This document shows, one piece after another, positions 9,330 to 16,768 of a stretch of 64,000 nt of DNA. Source of the DNA: Clostridia bacterium (GTDB lineage: Bacteria; Bacillota; Clostridia; Oscillospirales; Acutalibacteraceae); the NCBI GenBank assembly GCA_017399065.1, contig JAFQEL010000002.1, forward strand, positions 1 through 64,000. The letters are read 5' to 3'. Both the position numbers and the translations under genes were made by a program. Position 1 is the stretch's first letter, and each line of letters begins with the position of its first letter. The notes beneath the pieces were generated by a model. The model saw only the letters and a program-made list of their open reading frames with translations, was not told the DNA's origin and searched no databases.

Positions 9330-9998
9330 TTATATAAAATTTTTCAGCTTTTCTTCATCCGCGATGCAAACCGAAGTACCGTTATATAATATTGCACCCG
9401 AAGAATTAAATTTGTCTACCGCCTTAAAAAATGAGTTTTTGTCAAGACCGAGCAGCTTTGCGAGCCTTAACATATCCTGCGGCAGAGAAACCTCACCCTT
9501 TGCATTGCGTGGACGTGTGAGCAGATACTCTGCAAGCACCTTCTGTGCCCTGTCATCTGTACCCGACTCAGCCTTTGCCTGCACAAGCTGACGGCTGAGA
9601 AGTGCAATATAGCTTCTTGCAAAATCCGAGCTGTCCTCAATAAGCATATCTATTGCATTGTGGCTGATAAAAAGTGCACGGCATACCTGAGAAGCCTCAA
9701 CCTTTATTTCAGCTTGAGCTCCTGTATAAAGAAGCTCCGCACCGAAAAGAGCACCCTCACCCGAGACCGATACGATACGCTTACCCGAAAGCCCCCTGCA
9801 TTCACCGCTGAGCAATACGCAGAGTGCATCCTTCACGCTTCTGCAAGGAAAAACCTGCTGACCGACAGCAAACTCCTTTAGCTGTACGTTTTCGCTTCCT
9901 GCAAGCTCAGTGAGCTTCTGTACGGAGAGAGCGGAAAACGGAGCAACCGCACCAAGCACCCTGACAGCCTTTTTCTCATGTTCAGGCCTCATTTTCAT
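9330..9998 (-). CDS. Crp/Fnr-family transcriptional regulator
   Basis: 222 residues. Residues about 15-125 form a cNMP-binding-like beta-roll (VLLSGECRGLSGKRIVSVSGEGALFGAELLY). A dimer helix follows, and a C-terminal winged HTH at about 165-215 (DMLRLAKLLGLDKNSFFKAVDKFNSSGAI). The phosphate-binding signature of cAMP receptors (GExAL..RSA) is not conserved and no Fnr-type Cys cluster is seen, so the ligand is unknown. It resembles the YeiL/clostridial Crp-like branch. The ATG follows a G-rich site (GGGGGCG). A good promoter lies at 10031-10059. The target genes cannot be told; the gene stands alone. Confidence 0.8.
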   Translation of the reverse strand: MKMRPEHEKKAVRVLGAVAPFSALSVQKLTELAGSENVQLKEFAVGQQVFPCRSVKDALCVLLSGECRGLSGKRIVSVSGEGALFGAELLYTGAQAEIKVEASQVCRALFISHNAIDMLIEDSSDFARSYIALLSRQLVQAKAESGTDDRAQKVLAEYLLTRPRNAKGEVSLPQDMLRLAKLLGLDKNSFFKAVDKFNSSGAILYNGTSVCIADEEKLKNFI

Positions 9999-10030
9999 AT
10001 AAAACGCCCCCGGGAAAGAATTATTATATT

Positions 10031-10059
10031 ATAATATAACAAATCCTTTCTGTTGTCAA
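10031..10059 (-). promoter_or_regulatory. Promoter of the Crp-like gene
   Basis: On the minus strand: TTGACA (10059-10054), a 17-nt spacer and TATTAT (10036-10031), about 32 bp upstream of the start codon. The -35 is a perfect consensus. Confidence 0.7.
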
Positions 10060-10094
10060 ATCCGGGTTTTATTGCAACTAAAAAAATACTGCAT

Positions 10095-10130
10095 CAAAAA
10101 TGACGAGTAGCAATTCACCACTCGTCATTT
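10095..10130 (-). terminator. Terminator of the AT-rich ABC block
   Basis: An 11-bp perfect stem (AAATGACGAGT at 10098-10108 with its complement at 10120-10130). Read on the minus strand it ends in TTTTT. It lies 57 nt after the stop of the last gene of the block. Confidence 0.75.
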
Positions 10131-10186
10131 GATTACAAACCATTAATTATGTTTCTCAGTTAGATCTTTACCAGCTATAAATAGAA

Positions 10187-10651
10187 TTATTCTTTTCCGG
10201 GTCCTCTTCCCGTTTCTTCATCCCAGTAACCGGTTATTCTGTATGTCGCCGCAACATTATTATTATCTTTCGCTTGCAGGTATACATACGCCCAATCAGC
10301 GGCATCATTAGCGCTGTAATAATTTGTACCCGTTCCTACTACTTTTGTAACCCAAGCAGATGCCGGCGTATAATCATTCAAGCCTAATGAAAACATTGTG
10401 GCGGTATTACTACCCTCATCGCTGAATTCCAAATTTACTTTCCAAGCATTATCATTGTTTGAAGTAGATCTAAGCCTTTTGTCGTCATATCTCGAAATCG
10501 CCAAATTGGTTTTTATTACAAACTGATAATCAATTTCATCATTTGTTGAAGCATAACTTATTGTTGAAAAAGATATTGCAGAAGCAATTGCCAACAACAC
10601 CGCGACTGATATCAATTTTAATAATTTTGACCTTTTAAACATTTTTTTCAT
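10187..10651 (-). CDS. Small secreted DUF2712-like protein
   Basis: 154 residues. A classical signal peptide (MKKMFKRSKLLKLISVAVLLAIASAISF, likely cleavage after SYA near residue 34) leaves a mature part of about 120 residues. The mature part has the pattern NAWKVNLEFSDEGSNTAT, then NYYSAND and a C-terminal YRITGYWDEETG. From memory this strongly recalls the DUF2712 family of small secreted Gram-positive proteins, which often sit beside ABC transporters. There is no Cys and no LanBC, SAM or protease gene nearby, so no modification is predicted. It is the last gene of a six-gene minus-strand operon, 6 nt after the preceding gene, and is followed by a terminator. RBS AGAAAGGATG. A bacteriocin, toxin or signal role is only a hypothesis. 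Confidence 0.75.
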   Translation of the reverse strand: MKKMFKRSKLLKLISVAVLLAIASAISFSTISYASTNDEIDYQFVIKTNLAISRYDDKRLRSTSNNDNAWKVNLEFSDEGSNTATMFSLGLNDYTPASAWVTKVVGTGTNYYSANDAADWAYVYLQAKDNNNVAATYRITGYWDEETGRGPGKE

Positions 10652-10657
10652 CCTTTC

Positions 10658-11191
10658 TTAAATTAATGGTTCATAATGCTTTTTATTTTGGCTATCTACT
10701 AATACTAATTTATGATTTTTACTATGTTTTATAGTTGCAATTACTGCTTTGAAATAAATCTCTTTCGCATCAGTTGATATTTTTATGGTCTCCGGTATGT
10801 AAATCTCTTCATCTATTTGAACAAATTTACAATCATCCGGAACTACAGAGGCATAAACATCTTCGGCTTCAGAATACTGTAAGCCCCAATTTATTATTTT
10901 ACTTTTATAATCACAACTTTCCAATTCATCAATATCATAAAATCCGTTGGTACTGTATTTTGAATTGCACACATCTACTCCAACAATATTATTTTCATAT
11001 ATCGATATGCTAAAAGAATAATCCTCTTTGCCTATATCTTCGCGCAAATATGAGGCAATAATTCTCCCGGGTTGATTATTATCTCGCGGCTTTATTATAG
11101 AAACTATTCCGAATAAATCCAACAAGCTTACCATAATTATTATACAAGATACAAAACATACAACCGCTTTAATAATCTTCGCCTTGCCCAT
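10658..11191 (-). CDS. Single-pass exported protein of unknown function
   Basis: 177 residues from the ATG at 11191 (RBS GGAGAGG, 9 nt spacing); a TTG at 11200 is too close to that site. Residues about 6-30 form one membrane segment (AVVCFVSCIIIMVSLLDLFGIVSII), followed by an acidic extracellular domain (for example FVQIDEEIYIPETIKIS, CKFVQIDE). No recognised domain. It overlaps the ABC ATPase gene by 23 nt, so the two are translationally coupled. It may be an accessory or immunity partner of the transporter; this is inferred from position only. Confidence 0.7.
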   Translation of the reverse strand: MGKAKIIKAVVCFVSCIIIMVSLLDLFGIVSIIKPRDNNQPGRIIASYLREDIGKEDYSFSISIYENNIVGVDVCNSKYSTNGFYDIDELESCDYKSKIINWGLQYSEAEDVYASVVPDDCKFVQIDEEIYIPETIKISTDAKEIYFKAVIATIKHSKNHKLVLVDSQNKKHYEPLI

Positions 11192-11819
11192 TTGTAACAA
11201 CCTCTCCGTTTGATATGTTTACTATCTCATCGCACAATACGTTTATATCGTCTTGGTTATGACTTGCAATAATTATTAACACACCTTCGTCTTTCATTTT
11301 GAGCAAAAGATTTCTTAAATTATTTACGCTGTCTGTATCTAATGCGTTTGTCGGTTCATCTAGTAAAAGTAATTGCGGCTTTTCCATAATTGCTTGAGCA
11401 ATATTTAGTTTTTGCTTCATTCCCAAAGAATACGTTTTAACCTTTTTTTTATCATATGGGTCTAGCCCAACCAATTCCAATGCATCTTTAATTTCCGAAT
11501 CCGTTGCAATTTTTTTAATTTTTGCAATCATCTTCAAATTTTGAAAAGCATTGTATTCTGATAACATTTCTATATTTTCAATAATGATTCCTACGCTATC
11601 CGGAAACTCTATATCTTTTCCTATAACCTTATTGTCAATTATAACCTCTCCTTCCGTAGGAAGTATTAATCCGCATATGGCTCTGAGCAACATTGTTTTA
11701 CCGCAACCGTTTCTGCCGTATAAGCCATAAATTTTCCCACCGTTAAAAGTATAGTTAATATTACTTAATACCGTTTTCTTCTTTATTATTTTAGTATAAT
11801 TTTTAACAGTAATTTTCAT
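11169..11819 (-). CDS. ABC transporter ATP-binding protein (BcrA/NatA-type)
   Basis: 216 residues from the ATG at 11819 (RBS AGGTAGGGA). Walker A is GRNGCGKT (35-42). The signature is YSLGMKQKLNIAQAI, the variant usual in drug, bacitracin and lantibiotic exporters, in place of LSGGQ. Walker B is LLLLDEPTNALD and the switch His is in IIIASHNQDD. At 216 residues it lacks the C-terminal extension of many antibiotic-resistance ATPases. It would power export or extraction of a substrate with the membrane proteins of the same operon. The start lies 3 nt after the stop of the preceding membrane-protein gene. Confidence 0.9.
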   Translation of the reverse strand: MKITVKNYTKIIKKKTVLSNINYTFNGGKIYGLYGRNGCGKTMLLRAICGLILPTEGEVIIDNKVIGKDIEFPDSVGIIIENIEMLSEYNAFQNLKMIAKIKKIATDSEIKDALELVGLDPYDKKKVKTYSLGMKQKLNIAQAIMEKPQLLLLDEPTNALDTDSVNNLRNLLLKMKDEGVLIIIASHNQDDINVLCDEIVNISNGEVVTNGQGEDY

Positions 11820-11821
11820 AA

Positions 11822-12529
11822 TCAATCCCTACCTAATATATCAACTTTTTTTATCTTAAGTTTGAGTATTAAAATTATTAAAACAAACAAAATAAACATT
11901 CCCGATACAAATGCACATATATTTGTATTCATTTCATTAATTCTTTCTAAACTTGTATAGTTTAATACATTCAACTTATTTAAGCTTAAAAGGATTTGGC
12001 TCAATTTATCATTATGAGTTGTATAATATCCGTAAAAAACACAACCTGATAATATGCCGACTATATAGATGCCGGTTATAAACAGCAATCCTGAATCGAT
12101 ATTAATAAATAATTCAAAAAAATATTGAATCAAAAAAAGCAAAGAATTTACCATAACATTAAGCACAATAAAAAATATAAAATTTTTCACGGAAATTTTA
12201 CATGTGTTAAATTCAAACAAAAACAAAAAAGATAAATTTATAATCGAACAAACTACGAAAACTTTCATTTTTTGAATCAAGAAAATTTTTAATAAAACTT
12301 TCCTTCCTTCATATCTTACTGCATTCACAATGTCGTTTTTCAGCAACGAATTGCGGGTGGTTTTTAAGCAATTGGCCATGACACAAAAATTAGCCACGCT
12401 AACAATTGTCAGCCTTGGATTAAAACTGAATGACAAACCATAAAAAACACTGTCACTGTAATATGCTAACCCACTTGAACAAAGAATCATTACAAACAAA
12501 TGAATAATAATATGTTTATGTTTTTTCAT
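11822..12529 (-). CDS. ABC-type multi-pass membrane protein (third permease-like)
   Basis: 235 residues with about six hydrophobic segments (for example HIIIHLFVMILCSSGLAYY at the start, FIFFIVLNVMVNSLLFLIQYFF in the middle, FVSGMFILFVLIILIL near the end). No soluble domain. The sequence is very rich in Ile, Leu, Phe, Lys and Asn, following the AT-rich DNA. The size and position beside an ABC ATPase fit an ABC-2-type permease subunit, but no family motif is recognised. It overlaps the upstream gene by 14 nt. Confidence 0.7.
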   Translation of the reverse strand: MKKHKHIIIHLFVMILCSSGLAYYSDSVFYGLSFSFNPRLTIVSVANFCVMANCLKTTRNSLLKNDIVNAVRYEGRKVLLKIFLIQKMKVFVVCSIINLSFLFLFEFNTCKISVKNFIFFIVLNVMVNSLLFLIQYFFELFINIDSGLLFITGIYIVGILSGCVFYGYYTTHNDKLSQILLSLNKLNVLNYTSLERINEMNTNICAFVSGMFILFVLIILILKLKIKKVDILGRD

Positions 12530-13232
12530 ATAAAAAATCCTTTTTTGTAAAAATCCAACTTCCTGTTAACATCAGCAACACAATCGTTAAAACATCTTTG
12601 ATAATACATAAAGCATAATTCCAAACATCAAAATATCCTAAAGAAAACCAATCGTCAATAAACGCACAACAGTAAACCGGACTTATTTCAAGCGATATAT
12701 ATTTAGCACCCGCAAGCAAAAAGAATATCGCGGCCGAAACAAAAACATATATTTTTTTGCTTGCCAGAAATATCCTTACTATATATGAGGTAAAACCCAC
12801 TATAGAAAAATATAGCCAAACTAATACAGTGTACAATAGACAGCATATAAAAAAACCGCTTTCAACAAGAAGATTTGTATTAAAAAAAATCAAGCAAAAC
12901 ACAACTGTTGTACCGATATATTCAATAGACATAAGCAGCGAGTCGATGAACACTCTCATTAAATTTTGTTTGTAATATTTTTCTTTACCGTATTTTAAAA
13001 CCAGTATTGAAGAATCAACAAAAACATTATTCAGACCTGCAATATACAATGCGGTCACTACTATTCCCGTAATTAAAAATAAGTTATTGTATCCCACATT
13101 AGTTGACATTATGCAATTTGATAAAACATTATAGTCATCAAAAGCACGATAATCATATAAGTATCTGTAATCCATTAAAACAAATATGACTGTAAAGAAT
13201 ATAATTCGCAATATATTATGCTTAAAACTCAT
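12516..13232 (-). CDS. ABC-type multi-pass membrane protein (second permease-like)
   Basis: 238 residues, about six transmembrane segments (ILRIIFFTVIFVLMDY, NLFLITGIVVTALYIAGL, IGTTVVFCLIFF, FFICCLLYTVLVWLYFSIV, IYVFVSAAIFFLLAG, CIIKDVLTIVLLMLTG). It overlaps the upstream gene by 11 nt and the downstream gene by 14 nt. It is predicted to act in one complex with the ATPase and the two other membrane proteins. No assignable family. Confidence 0.7.
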   Translation of the reverse strand: MSFKHNILRIIFFTVIFVLMDYRYLYDYRAFDDYNVLSNCIMSTNVGYNNLFLITGIVVTALYIAGLNNVFVDSSILVLKYGKEKYYKQNLMRVFIDSLLMSIEYIGTTVVFCLIFFNTNLLVESGFFICCLLYTVLVWLYFSIVGFTSYIVRIFLASKKIYVFVSAAIFFLLAGAKYISLEISPVYCCAFIDDWFSLGYFDVWNYALCIIKDVLTIVLLMLTGSWIFTKKDFLYEKT

Positions 13233-14001
13233 CTTTTCTTACCACCGTTTTTATGTATGCCAATAAAACAGAGAACAAAACGCAGGGAAGCAAGCAAAAC
13301 AATGCCTTGATTCCATAAATATGATCATACTCTGTATATGGCTGTATTATCATTGTTATATTGTATTTGGAACAGAATAGAGTTATCCATACAGCAAAGC
13401 TCACAATATAAGCAGTTTTGTTATCATTCGCTATCATAGACACACATTGACACATAACGCTCAACAAACCAAACACAAACAATGCAGATAAAAAATAAAC
13501 AAACCAAGTGATATAAGGATAATGTATACTATTATACCAAAACCAACCTATATCTTTAAGTTCCAACTGCTCTAAACCAAAAAATGACGTACCCTTGCTA
13601 TTAAAAAGAACATTTATTAACAGATTTGTTAATAATGGTATGCCGCAATAAACGCAGGGCACAAAAAAAGACACCAATATTTTTGAACCGAAAAAGCTCT
13701 TACGCGAACATTTACTTAGGTATATTCTTGTTATACCTGTTCGGTTTTCTTTTATTACCTTATCACAGTAAACAATCATCAACGTTATAGGCAAAAGCCA
13801 AACAAACAAGGCGTAAAAAATCAAACCTGCTTGTCCGGACAACAACGACAGCATGGCGGGATGGGTGTTATATAAATATCCTAATGGTCCGGATTGTACA
13901 ATACCGCTAATGTTATCCACTATTGAAATTATCATCAATACACAAAAAACGTATTTTCCCTTTCTTGAGTTAAGCACCTTTAAAAATTCTTGTTTAACCA
14001 T
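13222..14001 (-). CDS. ABC-type multi-pass membrane protein (first permease-like)
   Basis: 259 residues, about six membrane segments. It begins MVKQEFLKVLNSRKGKYVFCVLMIISIV, the 'cytoplasmic helix then first span' layout common in ABC-2 permeases of peptide/bacitracin exporters. RTGITRIYLSKCSRKSFFGSKILVSF resembles the conserved cytoplasmic loop of such permeases (family knowledge). It is the first gene of the AT-rich operon. An AAGGAGG lies about 15 nt before the ATG, which is farther than usual. Confidence 0.75.
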   Translation of the reverse strand: MVKQEFLKVLNSRKGKYVFCVLMIISIVDNISGIVQSGPLGYLYNTHPAMLSLLSGQAGLIFYALFVWLLPITLMIVYCDKVIKENRTGITRIYLSKCSRKSFFGSKILVSFFVPCVYCGIPLLTNLLINVLFNSKGTSFFGLEQLELKDIGWFWYNSIHYPYITWFVYFLSALFVFGLLSVMCQCVSMIANDNKTAYIVSFAVWITLFCSKYNITMIIQPYTEYDHIYGIKALFCLLPCVLFSVLLAYIKTVVRKDEF

Positions 14002-14122
14002 AATATACTTCGTTTTTACCTCCTTGTCTTATTGCAGAAAGCCCTAATTCATTACATTATAAATATGTAAAAAATGACAAAAAGTTACTTGGAGTTTTTA
14101 GAATTTACAAAAAATTAACAAT

Positions 14123-14163
14123 TATAAGCGCATTCTAAACACCTCTCGGCCATTCCGCTACCT
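14123..14163 (-). other. tRNA-like 5' fragment beside the AT-rich block
   Basis: On the minus strand the stretch has GGTAGCGGAA followed by TGGCCGAGAGG. The latter matches the position 8-9 and D-arm sequence of bacterial class II (Ser-type) tRNAs. No anticodon arm, variable arm or GGTTCGAATCC T-arm follows, so it cannot be a working tRNA. It could be a tRNA remnant or a chance match. It lies about 120 bp upstream of the first gene of the AT-rich operon. Confidence 0.35.
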
Positions 14164-14208
14164 TTGTAGCTTTGTGCCTTCCTCCTTGTGCCAAATATCA
14201 AATTCCAC

Positions 14209-14237
14209 TTGCACTTTTCTATAAAAACATATATAAT
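14209..14237 (+). promoter_or_regulatory. Promoter of ychF
   Basis: TTGCAC (14209-14214), a 17-nt spacer and TATAAT (14232-14237), 49 bp before the ychF ATG. Confidence 0.7.
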
Positions 14238-14285
14238 TGTATAGTTATAGTGGATTATCATATTTTAAGGATTGGTGAAAACACA

Positions 14286-15380
14286 ATGAAACTCGGTATT
14301 GTAGGCTTGCCCAATGTAGGCAAGAGCACACTTTTCAATGCAATCACAAACGCAGGTGCACAGTCTGCAAACTACGCATTCTGCACAATTGAGCCGAATA
14401 TCGGCGTTGTCAACGTACCCGACAGCAGACTTGACAAGCTTGCTGAGATGTACAACCCCGACAAATACACTCCCGCAGTTATCGAGTTTGTCGATATCGC
14501 AGGTCTTGTAAAGGGCGCATCAAAGGGCGAAGGCCTCGGCAACAAATTCCTTGCAAACATCCGTGAGGTTGACGCAATCGTGCACGTTGTACGCTGCTTT
14601 ATCAATGACGACATTATTCACGTTGACGGCAGCATCAACCCGATGCGTGACATTGAAACAATCAACCTTGAGCTTATCTTCTCCGATATCGAAATGATTG
14701 AGCGCCGCATTGACCGCACTGCAAAAGCTATGAAGGGCGACAAAACTCTTGCAACAGAGCTTGAATTCCTCAAACGCGTAAAGGCTGAGCTTGAAGAAGG
14801 CACACCCGCACGTAACATTGAGTGCGACGAAAATGAAAAGGAAATCCTTTCTCAGTCAACTCTGCTTACAGCAAAGCCCGTAATATACGCTTGTAATATG
14901 AGCGAAGAGGACTTTGTTGACGGACTTGACAAGAACGAAGGCTACGTAAAGGTATGCGAGATCGCAAAAGCAGAAGGCTCCGAGGTACTTCCCATCTGTG
15001 CCGAGCTTGAGGCTGAAATTGCTTCACTCGACAAGGAAGAAAAGGAAATGTTCCTCTCTGACCTCGGCATTGAGCAAGGCGGCCTCGACCTTCTCATCCA
15101 GCGCAGCTACAACCTGCTCGGCCTTATCTCCTACCTCACCGCAGGCAAGCCCGAGGTAAGAGCATGGACAATCAAACGCGGCACCAAGGCTCCGCAGGCT
15201 GCAGGTAAAATCCACAGCGACTTTGAGCGCGGCTTCATCCGTGCCGAGGTTGTCGCATTTGATGACCTTATGGCTTGCGGTACAATGACAGCCGCTAAGG
15301 AAAAAGGCCTTGTAAGAAGCGAAGGCAAGGAATATGTCATGCAGGACGGTGACATAGTTCTGTTCAGATTTAATGTTTAA
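14286..15380 (+). CDS. ychF: Redox-regulated ATPase YchF (Obg/OLA1 family)
   Basis: 364 residues, the usual size, with the ATG at 14286 downstream of AAGGATTGGTG; upstream in-frame starts lie before the promoter and are rejected. The P-loop is GLPNVGKST near residue 8. The usual GTPase NKxD is replaced by NMSEED, the hallmark that makes YchF prefer ATP. A coiled-coil insertion follows the G domain ([16 protein letters not shown]), and the C-terminal TGS domain carries [16 protein letters not shown] and a final LFRFNV. YchF binds ribosomes and affects translation and stress responses. It stands next to the AT-rich block but is native in codon use. Confidence 0.95.
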   Translation: MKLGIVGLPNVGKSTLFNAITNAGAQSANYAFCTIEPNIGVVNVPDSRLDKLAEMYNPDKYTPAVIEFVDIAGLVKGASKGEGLGNKFLANIREVDAIVHVVRCFINDDIIHVDGSINPMRDIETINLELIFSDIEMIERRIDRTAKAMKGDKTLATELEFLKRVKAELEEGTPARNIECDENEKEILSQSTLLTAKPVIYACNMSEEDFVDGLDKNEGYVKVCEIAKAEGSEVLPICAELEAEIASLDKEEKEMFLSDLGIEQGGLDLLIQRSYNLLGLISYLTAGKPEVRAWTIKRGTKAPQAAGKIHSDFERGFIRAEVVAFDDLMACGTMTAAKEKGLVRSEGKEYVMQDGDIVLFRFNV

Positions 15381-15481
15381 TGATAATTTTAATTTAGAAT
15401 TAAGGTTCGCATTTTATAATAGTTTTAAAAACCACACTACGGTATAACCCCAAAAATCAAAAAGGGAATGAGGTTTATCGC

Positions 15482-16024
15482 ATGGGCGTAAGAGACTGTA
15501 AAAGAATAATAATAGTCGGCAACTGCGGAAGCGGAAAAACTACTTTTGCACGCCGACTCGCCGAGCTGCTTGAGCTGCCACTCATCCACCTCGACGCTGA
15601 ATATTGGCAGCCGGGCTGGAATAAAACACCCCGCGAGCAATGGCTCGAAAAAGTAAGAACTATGGCCGCAGGTGACGAATGGATTCTTGACGGCAACTAC
15701 GGCTCAACACTAAAGGAGCGTTTTCAGGCAGCAGACTGCGTGATATTTATGGATATTTCACGCCCGACCTGCTACAGAAACCTTGTAAAGCGCCGCATAA
15801 AATACCACAGCAAGCCCCGACCCGATATGCCTGAGGATTGTCCGGAGATTCTCCGTCACGATATGCTGAAAAAAACTTGGTATTATCCGAGGGCAGAGCG
15901 TAACAGAGTGCTCAGCTATATGGCACGCTTCCCCCGTGAGGAGATGCACACCTTCTACACCCTCAAAGCAGCAAACAAGTGGCTTGATAAACTCGAAGAA
16001 AAAATAAAGGAAAACAGCAAATGA
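15482..16024 (+). CDS. FlaR-like P-loop kinase (adenylate-kinase-like)
   Basis: 180 residues. Walker A is VGNCGSGKTTFARRLAELL (about 12-30), followed by LPLIHLDAEYWQPGWNKTPREQW and WILDGNYGSTLKERFQAADCVIFMD. This series is characteristic of small bacterial proteins annotated as FlaR/topology modulation or AAA-family ATPase, related to nucleotide kinases. The substrate is unknown. The ATG follows GAGG with 8-nt spacing. The stop overlaps the pth start (ATGA), so the two genes are coupled. Confidence 0.8.
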   Translation: MGVRDCKRIIIVGNCGSGKTTFARRLAELLELPLIHLDAEYWQPGWNKTPREQWLEKVRTMAAGDEWILDGNYGSTLKERFQAADCVIFMDISRPTCYRNLVKRRIKYHSKPRPDMPEDCPEILRHDMLKKTWYYPRAERNRVLSYMARFPREEMHTFYTLKAANKWLDKLEEKIKENSK

Positions 16025-16620
16025 TATTCAAAAAGAAAGCTTTCTCCGGCGGACCCGAATATCTCATAGTCGGTCTGGGCAACCCCGGCAGACAGTATGA
16101 AAACACGCGCCACAACGCAGGCTGGCTTTGTATGGAAATGCTCAGCGATAAGCTCGGCGTGAAAATAAACAAGATCAAATTCAAATCAACCGTCGGCGAG
16201 GCAGATATAAACGGTCACCGCTGCCTGCTTATGAAGCCGCAGACATTTATGAATCTCAGCGGTGAGGCAGTTGGCGAAGCGTGCAAGTTTTATAAAATTC
16301 CGCCGGAAAACGTAATTGTAATTTTTGACGATATCTCTCTGCCCTGCGGCGGACTTCGCATCAGACGTAAAGGAAGTGCAGGCGGTCACAACGGAATAAA
16401 GAGCATCATCCAGCATCTCGGAAGTGACAACTTCCCGAGAATCAAGCTCGGTGTAGGCGAAAAGCCGCACCCGGACTTTGACCTTGCCGATTACGTGCTC
16501 TCCGGATTTACAAAAGATGAAATACCGCAGATGAAGCAGGCAATGGAAAAAGCCTGCAAAGCGCTCGAGCTTCTGACCAACGGCAAAATCGACGAAGCGA
16601 TGAGCAAATTCAGCCATTAA
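16021..16620 (+). CDS. pth: Peptidyl-tRNA hydrolase
   Basis: 199 residues. GLGNPGRQYENTRHNAGW (18-35) contains the catalytic His31 and the substrate-binding Asn of the family. MKPQTFMNLSGEAV, VIFDDISLPCGGLRIRRKGSAGGHNGIKSI and the HLGSDNFPRIKLGVG segment are all conserved Pth motifs. It releases peptides from peptidyl-tRNA that has dropped off ribosomes. It has an ATGA overlap with the kinase gene and is followed after 148 nt by mfd, an order common in Firmicutes. Confidence 0.96.
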   Translation: MIFKKKAFSGGPEYLIVGLGNPGRQYENTRHNAGWLCMEMLSDKLGVKINKIKFKSTVGEADINGHRCLLMKPQTFMNLSGEAVGEACKFYKIPPENVIVIFDDISLPCGGLRIRRKGSAGGHNGIKSIIQHLGSDNFPRIKLGVGEKPHPDFDLADYVLSGFTKDEIPQMKQAMEKACKALELLTNGKIDEAMSKFSH

Positions 16621-16701
16621 CTTTTCACTTTTTCACTCTTCACTTTTCACTATTACTTTAATATCGCAGGGGGTGGTAATGCCATTCCCTGCCTTTCGGC
16701 G

Positions 16702-16734
16702 TTAAATCATAAAAATGAATTGATTTATCAATTC
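16702..16734. repeat. Solo terminal hairpin of the modular element
   Basis: AAATCAT followed by AATGAATTGATTTATCAATT, the same terminal palindrome that begins copies B and C, but without any further modules. It lies between pth and mfd. Confidence 0.5.
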
Positions 16735-16768
16735 AAAATAAACCTGTTCCGTTTTTTCAGGAGGCAAA

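Noticed and set aside
11169-14001. Lantibiotic or other RiPP cluster
   Set aside because: No LanB/C/M, radical SAM, YcaO or processing protease gene, and the small secreted protein has a Sec signal peptide and no Cys.
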